A stretch of 35,698 nt of DNA from Pseudobdellovibrionaceae bacterium (GTDB taxonomy: Bacteria; Bdellovibrionota; Bdellovibrionia; Bdellovibrionales; JAMPXM01): the NCBI GenBank assembly GCA_021463345.1, contig JAJTYM010000036.1, forward strand, positions 1-35,698, read 5' to 3'. Positions 10,198 to 18,504 of this stretch are shown piece by piece. The position numbers and the translations under genes were made by a program. Numbering within the stretch: the stretch's first letter is position 1; each line of letters begins with the position of its first letter. The notes below the pieces were generated by a model. It was not told the DNA's origin. It searched no databases and worked only from the letters and a program-made list of their open reading frames with translations.

Positions 10198-11523
10198 TCA
10201 GAGCAGCCGGCCGGTGAGCAGGTGGCGGGCCGTCTCGAAATAAATGATCAATCCCATGACATCGACGAGGGTCGCGACGAAGGGCGCTGAAGCGCTGGCG
10301 GGGTCGAGGCTCAGGCGTCGCAGGATGAACGGCAGCATGCTGCCGACCAGCGTCCCGAACAGGACGACGCCGAGAAGGGCCACGGCGACCGAGGCCGCGA
10401 CCATGACGTAATGTTCCGTGTACAGGGTCGAAGCGTTCGGCCAGATGAAGATCCGCAGAAAGCCGATGGTGGCGAGGAACAGCCCGAGGCAAAGGCCGGT
10501 GAGCGCCTCGCGGCCGAAGATCCACCACCAGTCCCGCAAGCGGACCTCTTGGAGCGCCATGGCCCGGATGATGAGGGTCGTCGCTTGCGAGCCTGAGTTG
10601 CCGCCGCTGGAAATGATCATCGGGATGAAGAGGGCCAAGACGACAGCCGCTTGGATTTCGGCCTCGAACTGATGCATCGCCGTCGCCGTGAACATCTCGC
10701 CGACAAAGAGCACCATCAACCAAGGTGCCCGCTTTTTGATCATCTGCGGCAATGTCACGGACGGATAGGGCGCGTCGAGGGCTTCGGTGCCGCCGAGTTT
10801 TTGGATGTCCTCGGTCGCTTCTTCCTGGTTGACGTCCAAGATGTCGTCGACGGTGACGACCCCTTGCATGCGGTTTTCGCCGTCGACGACCGGAAGCGCC
10901 ACGAAGCGGTGGTTACGGAACAGCCGCGAAACGGACTCCTGGTCCATTTCGTCCGGCACGGTGACCAGTTCGACTTCCATGACCTCCGAGATCCGCTTTT
11001 CCGGGGGCGCCACGAACAGTTGCCGGAGCGAGAGCACGCCGAGCAGCCGCTGGTCGGGGTTGAGAACGTAGACGTAATGGACCGGGTCGACCTTGGAGAG
11101 CGCCTGTTTGCGCACGTAGCGGATCGCCTCGGCCACGAGCATGTCGGGCCGGACGCGGGCGAAGCGCGGGTTCATCAGGCCCCCGGCCTCGTCTTCGGCG
11201 TACGAGAGCAGCGCGGTCACTTCGCGGCGCACGTTCTCGTCGACGAGGCCGAGGAGCTCGGTTTTGAGCTCCTCGCCGGCTTCCTGCATGACGTCGGCGG
11301 CGTCGTCGGGCGCGAGAAAACGGATCCACAGGCGCCGCTCTCCGCGGCTGAAGTCCAAAAACAAGGCGGCCTGTTCGTGCCGGCTGAGCGAAAGGAAGAC
11401 GTCTTCGGCGTCGTCCTGGGAGAGGGCGCGGAAAAAATCGACCTTTTCCCCTTGGGGAAGGTCCCGCCACGAATTGAGCAGGACGTCGATTCGGTTGACG
11501 GGGACTTCGTTGGTCTCATCCAT
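10198..11523 (-). CDS. mgtE: MgtE magnesium channel
   Basis: 441 residues, the usual size. MgtE is an inner-membrane Mg2+ channel gated by cytoplasmic Mg2+ through its soluble domains. Seen here: an N-terminal helical MgtE_N domain (about 1-125) with the EDEAGGLMNPRF entry to the CBS pair (about 130-255), the connecting helix, and five C-terminal membrane segments (about 280-440). The signature PMIISSGGNSGSQATTLIIR, part of the Mg2+ pore region, is intact. ATG 11523 is the first possible start. The gene follows the response regulator on the same strand with a gap of 134 bases, so read-through is possible. No M-box riboswitch is recognised upstream. Confidence 0.97.
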   Translation of the reverse strand: MDETNEVPVNRIDVLLNSWRDLPQGEKVDFFRALSQDDAEDVFLSLSRHEQAALFLDFSRGERRLWIRFLAPDDAADVMQEAGEELKTELLGLVDENVRREVTALLSYAEDEAGGLMNPRFARVRPDMLVAEAIRYVRKQALSKVDPVHYVYVLNPDQRLLGVLSLRQLFVAPPEKRISEVMEVELVTVPDEMDQESVSRLFRNHRFVALPVVDGENRMQGVVTVDDILDVNQEEATEDIQKLGGTEALDAPYPSVTLPQMIKKRAPWLMVLFVGEMFTATAMHQFEAEIQAAVVLALFIPMIISSGGNSGSQATTLIIRAMALQEVRLRDWWWIFGREALTGLCLGLFLATIGFLRIFIWPNASTLYTEHYVMVAASVAVALLGVVLFGTLVGSMLPFILRRLSLDPASASAPFVATLVDVMGLIIYFETARHLLTGRLL

Positions 11524-11657
11524 GGTCGGCCCCGAGTTTTAGCCGAGCGATGGCGATTGTCACGCTCTAAAGCTGGAGCCCTCGGGGAACGGGCCAGAGA
11601 CCCGGCGATCGGGAAGGGCGTCCCCGCGGGACCCGCGTTCGCTCGGGCGTCTCTCAC

Positions 11658-12350
11658 TCAGGCGAAGGTGTCGATGCGGTAGCCGACGCCGTAGATCGAT
11701 TCGATCTTCTGGCCGGTCGTCGAAATCTTCTTGCGCAGCCCGCAGACATGATGGTCCACGCAACGCGAGCTCACGTGCGATGTCTGGCCCCAGACGGTGT
11801 CGAGGATCTCTTTTCTCGTCACGACGGAGCCATCGCGCTGGAGGAGGATGAGCAGCATGCGGAACTCGACCGGCGTCAGGTCGAGTTGGCGGCGGTTGTC
11901 GCCGGAGACTTCGAACGCCTGTTGGCGGACGAGATCGACGGTGATGTTGCCCTTGGTGAGCACGCTCTTCACGGCCGTGCGCTCGGTCGACTTCAGCTTC
12001 GCGCTCACCCGGACCTGGAACTCGACGATGTCGAACGGTTTGGGGATGTAATCGAGGGCCCCCAGAGAGAAACTGCGCACGCGGCTGTGGACGTTGTTCG
12101 TGCCCGTCAGGAAGATGGTGCCGACGCCTTGCGCTTCGAAACGGCCGGCGACTTGCCCGAGGAAGTCCATGCCGTTGCCGTCGGGCAGGTCGATGTCGAG
12201 GAGGACGAGGTCCACTTTGCGGCCGCTGTCCAGATAGTCTTGGGCTTCGCGCAGGGTCTTGGCCCACTCGACCCCGTGGTCTCTTTTGAGAACCGCGCAG
12301 ACCACTTCTTTGATTTCCGGGCTGTCGTCCACCAGAAGGATGGTTGCCAT
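11658..12350 (-). CDS. OmpR-type response regulator
   Basis: 230 residues. The receiver (about 1-120) has Asp8/Asp9, phospho-acceptor Asp52 (LVLLDIDLPDG), Thr82 and Lys104 (PKPF). The C-terminal winged helix (about 135-228) has LDLTPVEFRMLLILL, the VWG segment and IYGVGYRID, typical of Trans_reg_C DNA-binding domains. ATG 12350 was chosen because GGGGGAGAG lies directly before it; upstream codons would add 20 arginine-rich residues. No kinase gene adjoins it, so it is an orphan regulator here; the kinases at 6333-9574 and 31910 are possible partners. It is divergent from the small LuxR-type gene across about 240 bases. Confidence 0.95.
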   Translation of the reverse strand: MATILLVDDSPEIKEVVCAVLKRDHGVEWAKTLREAQDYLDSGRKVDLVLLDIDLPDGNGMDFLGQVAGRFEAQGVGTIFLTGTNNVHSRVRSFSLGALDYIPKPFDIVEFQVRVSAKLKSTERTAVKSVLTKGNITVDLVRQQAFEVSGDNRRQLDLTPVEFRMLLILLQRDGSVVTRKEILDTVWGQTSHVSSRCVDHHVCGLRKKISTTGQKIESIYGVGYRIDTFA

Positions 12351-12445
12351 CTCTCCCCCTAACATTTGCAAGAGTAGCAGAGGCCTCCGGCGCCGAAAAA
12401 CAACAATCACAATTATGGATTAAGTTGAGACGCTTGGGAGATGCC

Positions 12446-12463
12446 CGCGCCCGTTCGGGCGCG
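12446..12463. repeat. GC-rich inverted repeat in a divergent promoter region
   Basis: CGCGCCCG and CGGGCGCG are perfect 8-base arms around TT. It lies between the divergent response regulator (start 12350) and LuxR-type gene (start 12592). It may form a hairpin in either leader or serve as an operator. Confidence 0.4.
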
Positions 12464-12533
12464 CAGGCCCTTGGTCAGGAGGCGCGGGCGGCGCCGCAAA
12501 TCTCGCGTCCGCGGCACGGCAGGCCTTGCTCTC

Positions 12534-12547
12534 TATAAACTTAAGTT
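12534..12547 (+). promoter_or_regulatory. candidate -10 element with palindrome ahead of the LuxR-type gene
   Basis: TATAAA (12534-12539) is the only good -10-like hexamer in the region and overlaps the perfect palindrome AACTTAAGTT (12538-12547). No convincing -35 box stands 16-18 bases upstream, so an activator or an alternative sigma factor would be needed. The overlap would suit autoregulation. This is inference. Confidence 0.3.
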
Positions 12548-12591
12548 AGATGATACTAAGGAGAGCTTGCCACTCGAGGGTCGGAAGAGTC

Positions 12592-12891
12592 ATGAAGCCA
12601 AACACCCCGGAAGCCCACCTGTCAGAGGAACTCCGACGCTTCGGGCAGCGCTGGAACCTCACCCCGCGCGAACGCGACGTGCTGAATCTCATCGCCTTGG
12701 GCACGACGAGAATCAAAGACGTCGCCGCGCGCCTCCGGCTGAGCCCCAATACGGTCAACAACCACGTCAACAGCATCTTCGCCAAAACGAAGACGCGCTC
12801 GAAATCGGAACTCCTCACACGCGTGCTCCTCGACCTGAGCACCGAACTCACGCGCCACCGCTCCGGTGGGGCCGCGTCGGACGGCGCCTAA
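12592..12891 (+). CDS. stand-alone LuxR/GerE-type DNA-binding protein
   Basis: 99 residues. Nearly the whole protein is one GerE helix-turn-helix domain: LTPRERDVLNLIALG (about 23-37), then RIKDVAARLRLSPNTVNNHV with the recognition helix (about 40-59), and KTRSKSELL. There is no receiver or autoinducer domain. Start 12592 has GGAAGAG 3 bases upstream; an earlier ATG at 12550 has no ribosome-binding site and would add 14 residues. The spacing ahead of the start is short but usable. It is probably a small transcription factor controlled at expression level or by a partner. The divergent response regulator next to it may be functionally linked. Confidence 0.88.
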   Translation: MKPNTPEAHLSEELRRFGQRWNLTPRERDVLNLIALGTTRIKDVAARLRLSPNTVNNHVNSIFAKTKTRSKSELLTRVLLDLSTELTRHRSGGAASDGA

Positions 12892-12943
12892 GGGGGCCGG
12901 CGCTCGCGAACCGCCTTGTCCCCGGGGAGGCGGGTCCCGGGGG

Positions 12944-13744
12944 TCAGGATTTGCGGAGAGCGGCTTCGAGGATCCTGGCGAGGCGCGCGGCGTGGTTCGT
13001 GAAAACCCACTCGACGCCGCGATTGAGCTCCCTGTAGAGCGCGAATTTCGAGCGGATGAACCCGGTGCCGATCGCTTGGCCGCGGGCCTCGTGGCGCTTG
13101 CGGATGGGCGCGTTGACGAGAACGTAATGCCCCGCCAAACCGCCCCATCCCTCGCGCGCGACGGTTTGGCTCATGCGCTCGGTGTTGAATTCGGCGACGC
13201 CGATCTTGGCTTCCTTCGGGACGAAATCGAAAGGCGCGAGCGCGTCGGCGCGCAGGGCGATCAAGTGGTAGTCGCGCTCCGGGGCGAGCCCCTCGAGCCG
13301 CAGGCGGAGCGAATCGACGTGCGCGGGGGTGAAGCCGCCGTCGCGTTCTTTGATCTCGATCATCAAATGGGCGCGCCCGCGGTAGGCGCGCACCACGGCT
13401 TCCAAAGTCGGGACCTGAGGAGCGCGCGCGCGGAGGTCGTCCAGGCGGACGGCTTCCACGTCGAGATCGGACCCGAAGACGCGCTCGAGGGTCTTGTCGT
13501 GCGAGACCACGGGCGCGTTGTCAGCCGTCCAGCGGAGATCGAACTCCAGTCCCCACGCCCCGTGCGCGAGGGCGGCGTCGAAGGCTTCGAGAGTGTTCTC
13601 CTTGAGGCCCGGCAGACCGGCGTTCCCGCGATGCGCGACGATCTTCGCCGAAGCCAGGAGCTCGCGGTGCGGCCGCGGGCGGGGGACCGCGGCGTAGACG
13701 AGGTCCACGAGCGTTTGCGCGATGGTTTTGAGAGCAGCGACCAT
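12944..13744 (-). CDS. glycerophosphodiester phosphodiesterase
   Basis: 266 residues of the GDPD family, which hydrolyses glycerophosphodiesters to glycerol-3-phosphate and an alcohol with a divalent metal. Catalytic motifs: VAHRGNAG (His38-Arg39), LKENTLEAF (Glu49-Asn50), GLEFDLRWTADNAPVVSHD (Glu67, Asp69, His82), and MIEIKE for the further metal-site Glu. The C-terminal VEWVFTNHAARL matches the family end (usual text VdGiiTN.P), with Trp/Val in place of Ile. ATG 13744 follows a GAGG ribosome-binding site. The N-terminus is helical and not a clear signal peptide, so the enzyme is probably cytoplasmic or membrane-associated. The in-frame extension to 14098 antisense to the next gene is not coding. 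Confidence 0.93.
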   Translation of the reverse strand: MVAALKTIAQTLVDLVYAAVPRPRPHRELLASAKIVAHRGNAGLPGLKENTLEAFDAALAHGAWGLEFDLRWTADNAPVVSHDKTLERVFGSDLDVEAVRLDDLRARAPQVPTLEAVVRAYRGRAHLMIEIKERDGGFTPAHVDSLRLRLEGLAPERDYHLIALRADALAPFDFVPKEAKIGVAEFNTERMSQTVAREGWGGLAGHYVLVNAPIRKRHEARGQAIGTGFIRSKFALYRELNRGVEWVFTNHAARLARILEAALRKS

Positions 13745-13985
13745 TTCCTCACCCTGCCGGCCGTTCACGATTTTGCCATGCCGGCCGAGGAGCGCACAAC
13801 GGCCGTCGGCGCGGCGCGTGGCGGGATCGTCGATATTCTGGACAGTCGTCGGGCCGGATTCGGCGATCCCGCCGGGAGCCTGTCGCGCCCTCTCATTTAC
13901 GCGCGGCCCGCCCGGCACGGGCGTTGATCCAGTGAATGTCGAGCCATCGGCGGATGGAAGCCGGTGGCAACAGGCGGAGGCGCTC

Positions 13986-14633
13986 ATGGAAAGGATCTTT
14001 TTTGCGATGGCGGGGCTGCTGGTCGCGCAGACGGTTTTCGCCGGTGAAACCGGCTCGAGCCGGGGGACCGAGCACGTTCGTTCGCGTTCGGGGACCACGT
14101 ACCAGATTCAGAATCTCAAAACCGGCGCCTGCGCCGAATACCGCGACGGCGAACTCGTCGGGGCGGCTCCGGCCGCCCGTTGCGCCGATCGCGCGCGCGA
14201 GGGCGTCATCCGCGTCGGAAGCCGGGCGGATAGGTGGCATCAAGCCGAGCACCTGGGCCTGACGCCCAGGTACGACGAGCTGTCCTTTCCGGAGGGCACC
14301 GTTTCGATCACCATCGATGGGGAGCGCAGGATGAAGTTCCACAAGAGACGAGCGGGCCTGCCGAATGACGGCTGCGTCTTTCACCTGGCGCGCCTGGGCC
14401 GGGGCTTTTCCGGAGAGATGACGATCCTGTTGGAGAAACCCGAAGGTAACGTGACCCGCTACCCCTTCGTCCCGGACCTCATCGCCCCGGACAAACGCCG
14501 TTGGGTCGCGAGAAGCGAAACGACCGGCGAAAAGATCGGCGAATTCGAGTGCGACACCGAAGTGGGGGATTCGCGCCGATCGATGGAGTACCACCTGAAC
14601 CGTTGGTGGCACATTTTTTCCGATATCCAGTGA
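13986..14633 (+). CDS. secreted protein of unknown function
   Basis: 215 residues. ATG 13986 has a GGAGG ribosome-binding site 6 bases upstream. MERIFFAMAGLLVAQTVFA is a clear signal peptide with cleavage after Ala19. The mature protein has one Cys pair-like set (near ACAEYRDG and ARCADRA), a mix of beta-prone segments, and a Trp-rich C-terminus (NRWWHIF). I do not recognise a family. It is divergent from the phosphodiesterase gene (241 bases) and 113 bases upstream of the 2H phosphoesterase gene. Confidence 0.7.
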   Translation: MERIFFAMAGLLVAQTVFAGETGSSRGTEHVRSRSGTTYQIQNLKTGACAEYRDGELVGAAPAARCADRAREGVIRVGSRADRWHQAEHLGLTPRYDELSFPEGTVSITIDGERRMKFHKRRAGLPNDGCVFHLARLGRGFSGEMTILLEKPEGNVTRYPFVPDLIAPDKRRWVARSETTGEKIGEFECDTEVGDSRRSMEYHLNRWWHIFSDIQ

Positions 14634-14746
14634 TATGCGAATCGTGGCTCGCGGCCACGCTTCGGTTCGAGCCGATGGAGAATCTGTCTTCATTCATCCA
14701 CAACAAGCCGGTGGTATTTCTACGTCTCGACACGAGGTGCTTGAGG

Positions 14747-15301
14747 ATGCGAAAAATCGAGAATCCCTACATCGCCGTCGAACTCCAGGAGCGCTCACTG
14801 GCCCCGGTGCGTCGGTCCCTGCTGGCGCGCCTCGCCGAGTCGGGTTTGAACGCCGAAGAACCCGAGGGCGGAGCCCACATTTCGCTCGGTTACGGCCTCG
14901 GAGAAAGAACCGAGGAAGACCTCCTGCTTCTGGCGCGGCGGCTCGCCCGGCTCCGCCTCGAGCTGAAAGTCAAAGGCATCGAGGTTTTGCGCGGCCTGAG
15001 CACGCCGTTCGACTACATCGTCCTCGCCCTGGAAGAGAACGAGGCCTTCCGCCGCGCCCGCGGCCAGGTCGAGTCGGCGCTGACCACCAAAGAAATGCCC
15101 GGCGGTTTCCGCGCCCACGTGTCGCTCTTGCGCGTGCCCAAGGGCGCGGCCGCGCTCGATCTGGCCTGCGCGTCGCGCCCGCTTCTGGAGCGGGCGGCAC
15201 AGGCGCACTGTGGAGGCCTGAGCGTTTGCGGGGAGAGGCTCGCGGTCTTCGACGGCTGTCATCGTTGCCGCATCGAGTGCCGGATGACGGCCGCGGCGTG
15301 A
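14747..15301 (+). CDS. 2H phosphoesterase superfamily protein (2'-5' RNA ligase-like)
   Basis: 184 residues, the normal size for ThpR/LigT-like proteins. Both catalytic tetrapeptide motifs of the two-histidine family are present: AHISLGYG (His44-Ile-Ser46) and AHVSLLRV (His124-Val-Ser126), spaced 80 residues apart as in the family. Members hydrolyse 2',3'-cyclic phosphates or related nucleotide phosphodiesters; the substrate here cannot be read from sequence. The start is uncertain: ATG 14747 sits directly after TTGAGG, too close for an ideal site; an in-frame ATG at 14675 would add 24 residues not typical of the fold. It ends 27 bases before the convergent Ig-repeat lipoprotein gene. Confidence 0.85.
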   Translation: MRKIENPYIAVELQERSLAPVRRSLLARLAESGLNAEEPEGGAHISLGYGLGERTEEDLLLLARRLARLRLELKVKGIEVLRGLSTPFDYIVLALEENEAFRRARGQVESALTTKEMPGGFRAHVSLLRVPKGAAALDLACASRPLLERAAQAHCGGLSVCGERLAVFDGCHRCRIECRMTAAA

Positions 15302-15328
15302 GTCCTCAGGCCTTCGATTCCATCATTT

Positions 15329-17371
15329 TCAACGGACGAGTTCTGGGGCCGATGGCGGCGGGCCTTTCACCTGGAGCGGGCCCGATTCGGCGATGAGTGC
15401 GGGAGGGCCGGCGTAGGTCGCCTTGATCCTGACGCCGTCTTCGCTGGCCACGGACCGGCTGACGAGCAACTCCGTCGCCGGACCCGACCGCTCGGAGAGG
15501 GAGCCGAAGCGTTGATCCGAGAGACTCCAGCCGGACGCCTTGATATTGGAGACGAAGTTCCCGGCGGCGTCGCGCCCGATCAGATGGACCTTGAAACTCG
15601 CGCCGTCTTGGATGTCCTGCGCGCCCACGGACCGGCCCGTGCCGTCGGGCGCACTCTCGATCTGGATCCGAGTCAGCGCCCCGGCCGTGACGGTGAGCGA
15701 GGGTTTGTCGCCGTCGAACGCTTGATCGTTGATCTTCGCCGTGATCTTCGCCGGCGCGCCGGCGCGTTGACCGGTGACGGTCGCGACGTACAGGCCTCCG
15801 CCGCGGTCCTGGACCGCGCCGATTTCCACTGAACTCGATCCGTCGCCCTCGGCGGGGGCGGCGCCGGCTCCGAGAGGCGTGAATTCCACTCGCAATCCCT
15901 CGGCGGGGATCGGCTGCCCGGAGGCGTCGCGCGCCTGAAAACGCGCGGTCGTGTTCTTTCCGGAGCTGACTTCGTCGGCGTCGAGCGAGATCGAGGATTC
16001 GGTGAGGGACGGGAACAGGATCTCGATCGTCGGCGCCGCGGCCGCGGCCTGGCTGCCGTCGATCGTCGCCGCGACTTTGGCGGGCGAACCCGCCTTCGTG
16101 GCGTTGAAGACCGAAGTGTAGACGCCAGGCGCGGGTGATTGCGCCGCCGCGAACTCGCCTTCGCTGGACCCGCCCTCGAGAGCGAACTCGGGCGCCGCGC
16201 CGGCCGCGCTCGGGTTGCCGTGCCGGTCTTTGACGGTGAGGGTGCAGACGAGCGACCCCCCGAGGGTGATCTTCGAGGCGGCGCACGCCAAGCTCGACTT
16301 CGACGGGTCGTGCTCGCCGCCGGTCACGGCGATCGGCGCCGAGGTGCCGACGGTCTGGCCGCCGCTCGTGGCCGTGATCCGCGCCGGCGTGCCGGCGGCC
16401 CAACCGGTGAAAGCGGCGGAGTACGTTCCGTTCTGCAGGTCGCGGACGGGACCGAACGCGCCCGTGCTCGTGCCGTCCAACAGCTGCAGCTGGAACGATT
16501 GGCCGCCCTCGTTGATGCGGTTGCCGTACGCGTCCTTGGCGACGATCGTGATCTCGGCGTTTTCCCCCGAGCGCACCGCCGCGTCGCTCGCCGTGATCTG
16601 GGTCATCAGCGGCGAGAACGCGCCCGCGGTGACGGTGACCGCGGGCAAGGGGCTGGTGACCCCGCCGCCTCCCACTTTGGCGAGGACCGGGGAGGGGCCG
16701 CCGGCGGCCAGACCGGTGAATTCCGCGCTGTACGTCCCGTCCTGGTGGTCGGTGACGGGGCCGAAATCGCCCGAGCTCGTGCCGCCATTGATCGAGAACG
16801 CGACGTTGAGCCCTCCCGTCGCAAGTTGGTTGCCGAGTTGATCGAGGGCTTTGAAGACGACCTTCGCGCCCGTGCCCGCCCTTACGGATGGGGGGCTGAC
16901 GGTCACCAGCGATTGCGCGAGACTGACGGGGCCGGGCACGACGGTGAGCTTCGGCGCCGATCCGTGCGGCACTTCGCCGTTGATCCGGATCTCGACCTCC
17001 GCGGGGGTGCCGGCGCGGCGGGCGGTGAACTCGATCGCGTAGACCCCGCCCTCGCGCGCTTGGATGCCGCCGAACGTCCCGAGGCTCGAACCGCCGCGCA
17101 GGCCCAGCTGCAGGCGGACGTTCTTGAAGCTCGTCTTCGCGCCGGACGCGTTTTTCGTGAGCACCCGCACCTCGACGGTTTCGCCGGCCGGGACCGTGTC
17201 GCGACTCAAAAGGACTTCGGTGAGATTCAGGTTCAAGTTCGACGCCGGCTCGATCGCGTCGGGGGCGGCGTCGACCGGCGCTGCGGCCATCGATTGCCTT
17301 TGACAGGCGGGGAGCGCGGGCAGGGCCAAGGCGAGTGCGAGGCTCAGGCGCGCGGCGGAGTGGCGGATCAT
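15329..17371 (-). CDS. large lipoprotein with tandem bacterial Ig-like (invasin-type) domains
   Basis: 680 residues. A lipoprotein signal ends LPAC (Cys23), so the protein should be anchored in the outer membrane. The rest is about six tandem repeats of roughly 100 residues, each with the invasin/Big_1-type pattern: a strand near S-x-V-x-A-G, a core like K-A-x-D-x-x-G-N, a G-x-F-G-P-V segment and D-G-T-Y-S-A-E-F-T-G-x-x-A-G. This is the architecture of intimin-, invasin- or adhesion-stalk proteins, but no adhesive tip or beta-barrel is present. ATG 17371 has GGAGG 8 bases upstream; an ATG at 17386 has no good site. A 500-residue open frame on the other strand here is an antisense shadow. Confidence 0.87.
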   Translation of the reverse strand: MIRHSAARLSLALALALPALPACQRQSMAAAPVDAAPDAIEPASNLNLNLTEVLLSRDTVPAGETVEVRVLTKNASGAKTSFKNVRLQLGLRGGSSLGTFGGIQAREGGVYAIEFTARRAGTPAEVEIRINGEVPHGSAPKLTVVPGPVSLAQSLVTVSPPSVRAGTGAKVVFKALDQLGNQLATGGLNVAFSINGGTSSGDFGPVTDHQDGTYSAEFTGLAAGGPSPVLAKVGGGGVTSPLPAVTVTAGAFSPLMTQITASDAAVRSGENAEITIVAKDAYGNRINEGGQSFQLQLLDGTSTGAFGPVRDLQNGTYSAAFTGWAAGTPARITATSGGQTVGTSAPIAVTGGEHDPSKSSLACAASKITLGGSLVCTLTVKDRHGNPSAAGAAPEFALEGGSSEGEFAAAQSPAPGVYTSVFNATKAGSPAKVAATIDGSQAAAAAPTIEILFPSLTESSISLDADEVSSGKNTTARFQARDASGQPIPAEGLRVEFTPLGAGAAPAEGDGSSSVEIGAVQDRGGGLYVATVTGQRAGAPAKITAKINDQAFDGDKPSLTVTAGALTRIQIESAPDGTGRSVGAQDIQDGASFKVHLIGRDAAGNFVSNIKASGWSLSDQRFGSLSERSGPATELLVSRSVASEDGVRIKATYAGPPALIAESGPLQVKGPPPSAPELVR

Positions 17372-17528
17372 CGGCTCTGCCTCCATCCCGGGATCGGGAA
17401 ACGAAGTCGGCTCAGCGGTCATTCCGACAGTCATTCTAGCAACGGATCGGCGCTGGCGGAACGCGGGCGGGCATTTCAGGACTTTTCGTGGGGCGCGCGA
17501 GCCGGGCTTTTCGGCGGGGGCGGCCGGA

Positions 17529-18056
17529 TCAGTTCCGGCGCAGGAAGTCCTTGGCTTTGGAGACCGAAAGCGGGTGGGCGCCGACGGCGGCCCAGCGGAT
17601 CGTGCCCGCTTCGTCCACGTGGAGCGTCGTGGGGGTCGCTTGCACCTGGAACAGCCGTCCCGAGTCGCGGGCTTCGTCGGCCAGGACCGGGAACGTGTAT
17701 TTCTTCTCTGCCGCGTGTTGGAAGACGACGTCGGGATCCTCGCCGAGGCTGACGGCGAAAACCCGATCGGCCGGGATCTCGCCGTCGTCGATGGCCGCCT
17801 GCAGGCGGCCGAGCTCGATGGCGCACGGGCCACACCAGGTCGCCCAGAAGACCAGGACGCTCGGTCGCCCGCGGGCGGGCAAGTCGCGCGCGACGCCGCT
17901 CCGGTCGAGAGCGGAGAACGCTTCGGCATTGCGGCCGACGCGCTCGTCATCGAGGGCGAAGCGGGCGATGAGGGTCGCGGCGAAGTACACGGCCGCGGCG
18001 GCCAAGGCGAGGTTGGAGAGGCGGTTGAGCGTCTTCGCGTTCAATGGCGTGCTCAA
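17529..18056 (-). CDS. membrane-anchored thioredoxin-like protein (TlpA/ResA type)
   Basis: 175 residues. One N-terminal membrane anchor (about 13-36) is followed by a periplasmic thioredoxin fold: FWATWCGPC (Cys75, Cys78), and ATPTT with the cis-Pro. TlpA/ResA proteins reduce disulfides in the periplasm, for example in cytochrome c maturation. The gene has no ATG: TTG 18056 is the first start in frame and a second TTG lies at 18044; neither has a ribosome-binding site. It begins 7 bases after the stop of the 97-residue gene, so translational re-initiation from that gene is likely. No cytochrome maturation genes are nearby. Confidence 0.88.
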   Translation of the reverse strand: MSTPLNAKTLNRLSNLALAAAAVYFAATLIARFALDDERVGRNAEAFSALDRSGVARDLPARGRPSVLVFWATWCGPCAIELGRLQAAIDDGEIPADRVFAVSLGEDPDVVFQHAAEKKYTFPVLADEARDSGRLFQVQATPTTLHVDEAGTIRWAAVGAHPLSVSKAKDFLRRN

Positions 18057-18063
18057 TGGCGCA

Positions 18064-18357
18064 TTATGCCGCTTTCGCGGCTTTGGAGAGCAAGCCCAGC
18101 TGGGCGCATGTTTCGAGCGCGACGGGCCAGAGGTTTTCCCGGGCCGCCACCTCGTTGGCGTTGAATTTCATTTTCGGCAGGCCTGCGTTCTGGGCCAGCT
18201 GCACGAATTCCTGCTGTGAGCAGCCGCGCGCGATCTTCAGCAGCACGCGGAGGTGGATGTCCGTCATCTTGGCGTTGACCATCATTTTCTTGAGATGCCC
18301 CTCCGGGGTGGCGCGGAGAAAATCATAGAGGCTGAGAAGGTCTTGATCGGAATACAT
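18064..18357 (-). CDS. small helical protein of unknown function, upstream of the thioredoxin gene
   Basis: 97 residues. The start at 18357 has an excellent AGGAGGA site 5 bases upstream, which rejects the longer in-frame start at 18375. The sequence is mostly helical with no signal peptide or membrane segment; a central QQEFVQLAQNAGLP could be a helix-turn-helix-like stretch but is not convincing. The family is not recognised. It lies 7 bases ahead of the TlpA-like gene, and the pair reads as an operon. Confidence 0.7.
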   Translation of the reverse strand: MYSDQDLLSLYDFLRATPEGHLKKMMVNAKMTDIHLRVLLKIARGCSQQEFVQLAQNAGLPKMKFNANEVAARENLWPVALETCAQLGLLSKAAKAA

Positions 18358-18453
18358 GGCTGTCCTCCTGTTCAAGGCTCTTATCGGCCGGACTGGATCT
18401 TGGGATGAGGGGATCCGGTCGCGGGGCCGTCGGCCGCGATCCGAGCGTCTCGT

Positions 18454-18479
18454 CTTGGGACGCCGCCTTGGGACGCCGC
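18454..18479. repeat. tandem duplication of a 13-base unit
   Basis: CTTGGGACGCCGC occurs twice head to tail, at 18454-18466 and 18467-18479, in the gap between the HAMP gene's stop and the 97-residue gene. It looks like a replication-slippage duplication. Confidence 0.6.
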
Positions 18480-18504
18480 AGGGACGAGCGCCGGGCCGGG
18501 GGTC

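Noticed and set aside
11524-11657. M-box riboswitch ahead of mgtE
   Set aside because: Only short GC stems are visible in this 134-base gap and nothing resembles the conserved M-box core.
13745-14098. N-terminal extension of the phosphodiesterase
   Set aside because: No ribosome-binding site, sequence unlike GDPD, and it overlaps the divergent secreted protein gene.
16139-17752. Long plus-strand open frame of more than 500 codons opposite the Ig-repeat lipoprotein
   Set aside because: Antisense shadow: high GC leaves few stops, the peptide is Arg/Ala/Gly-rich with no family, and the opposite strand has clear domains and a lipobox.
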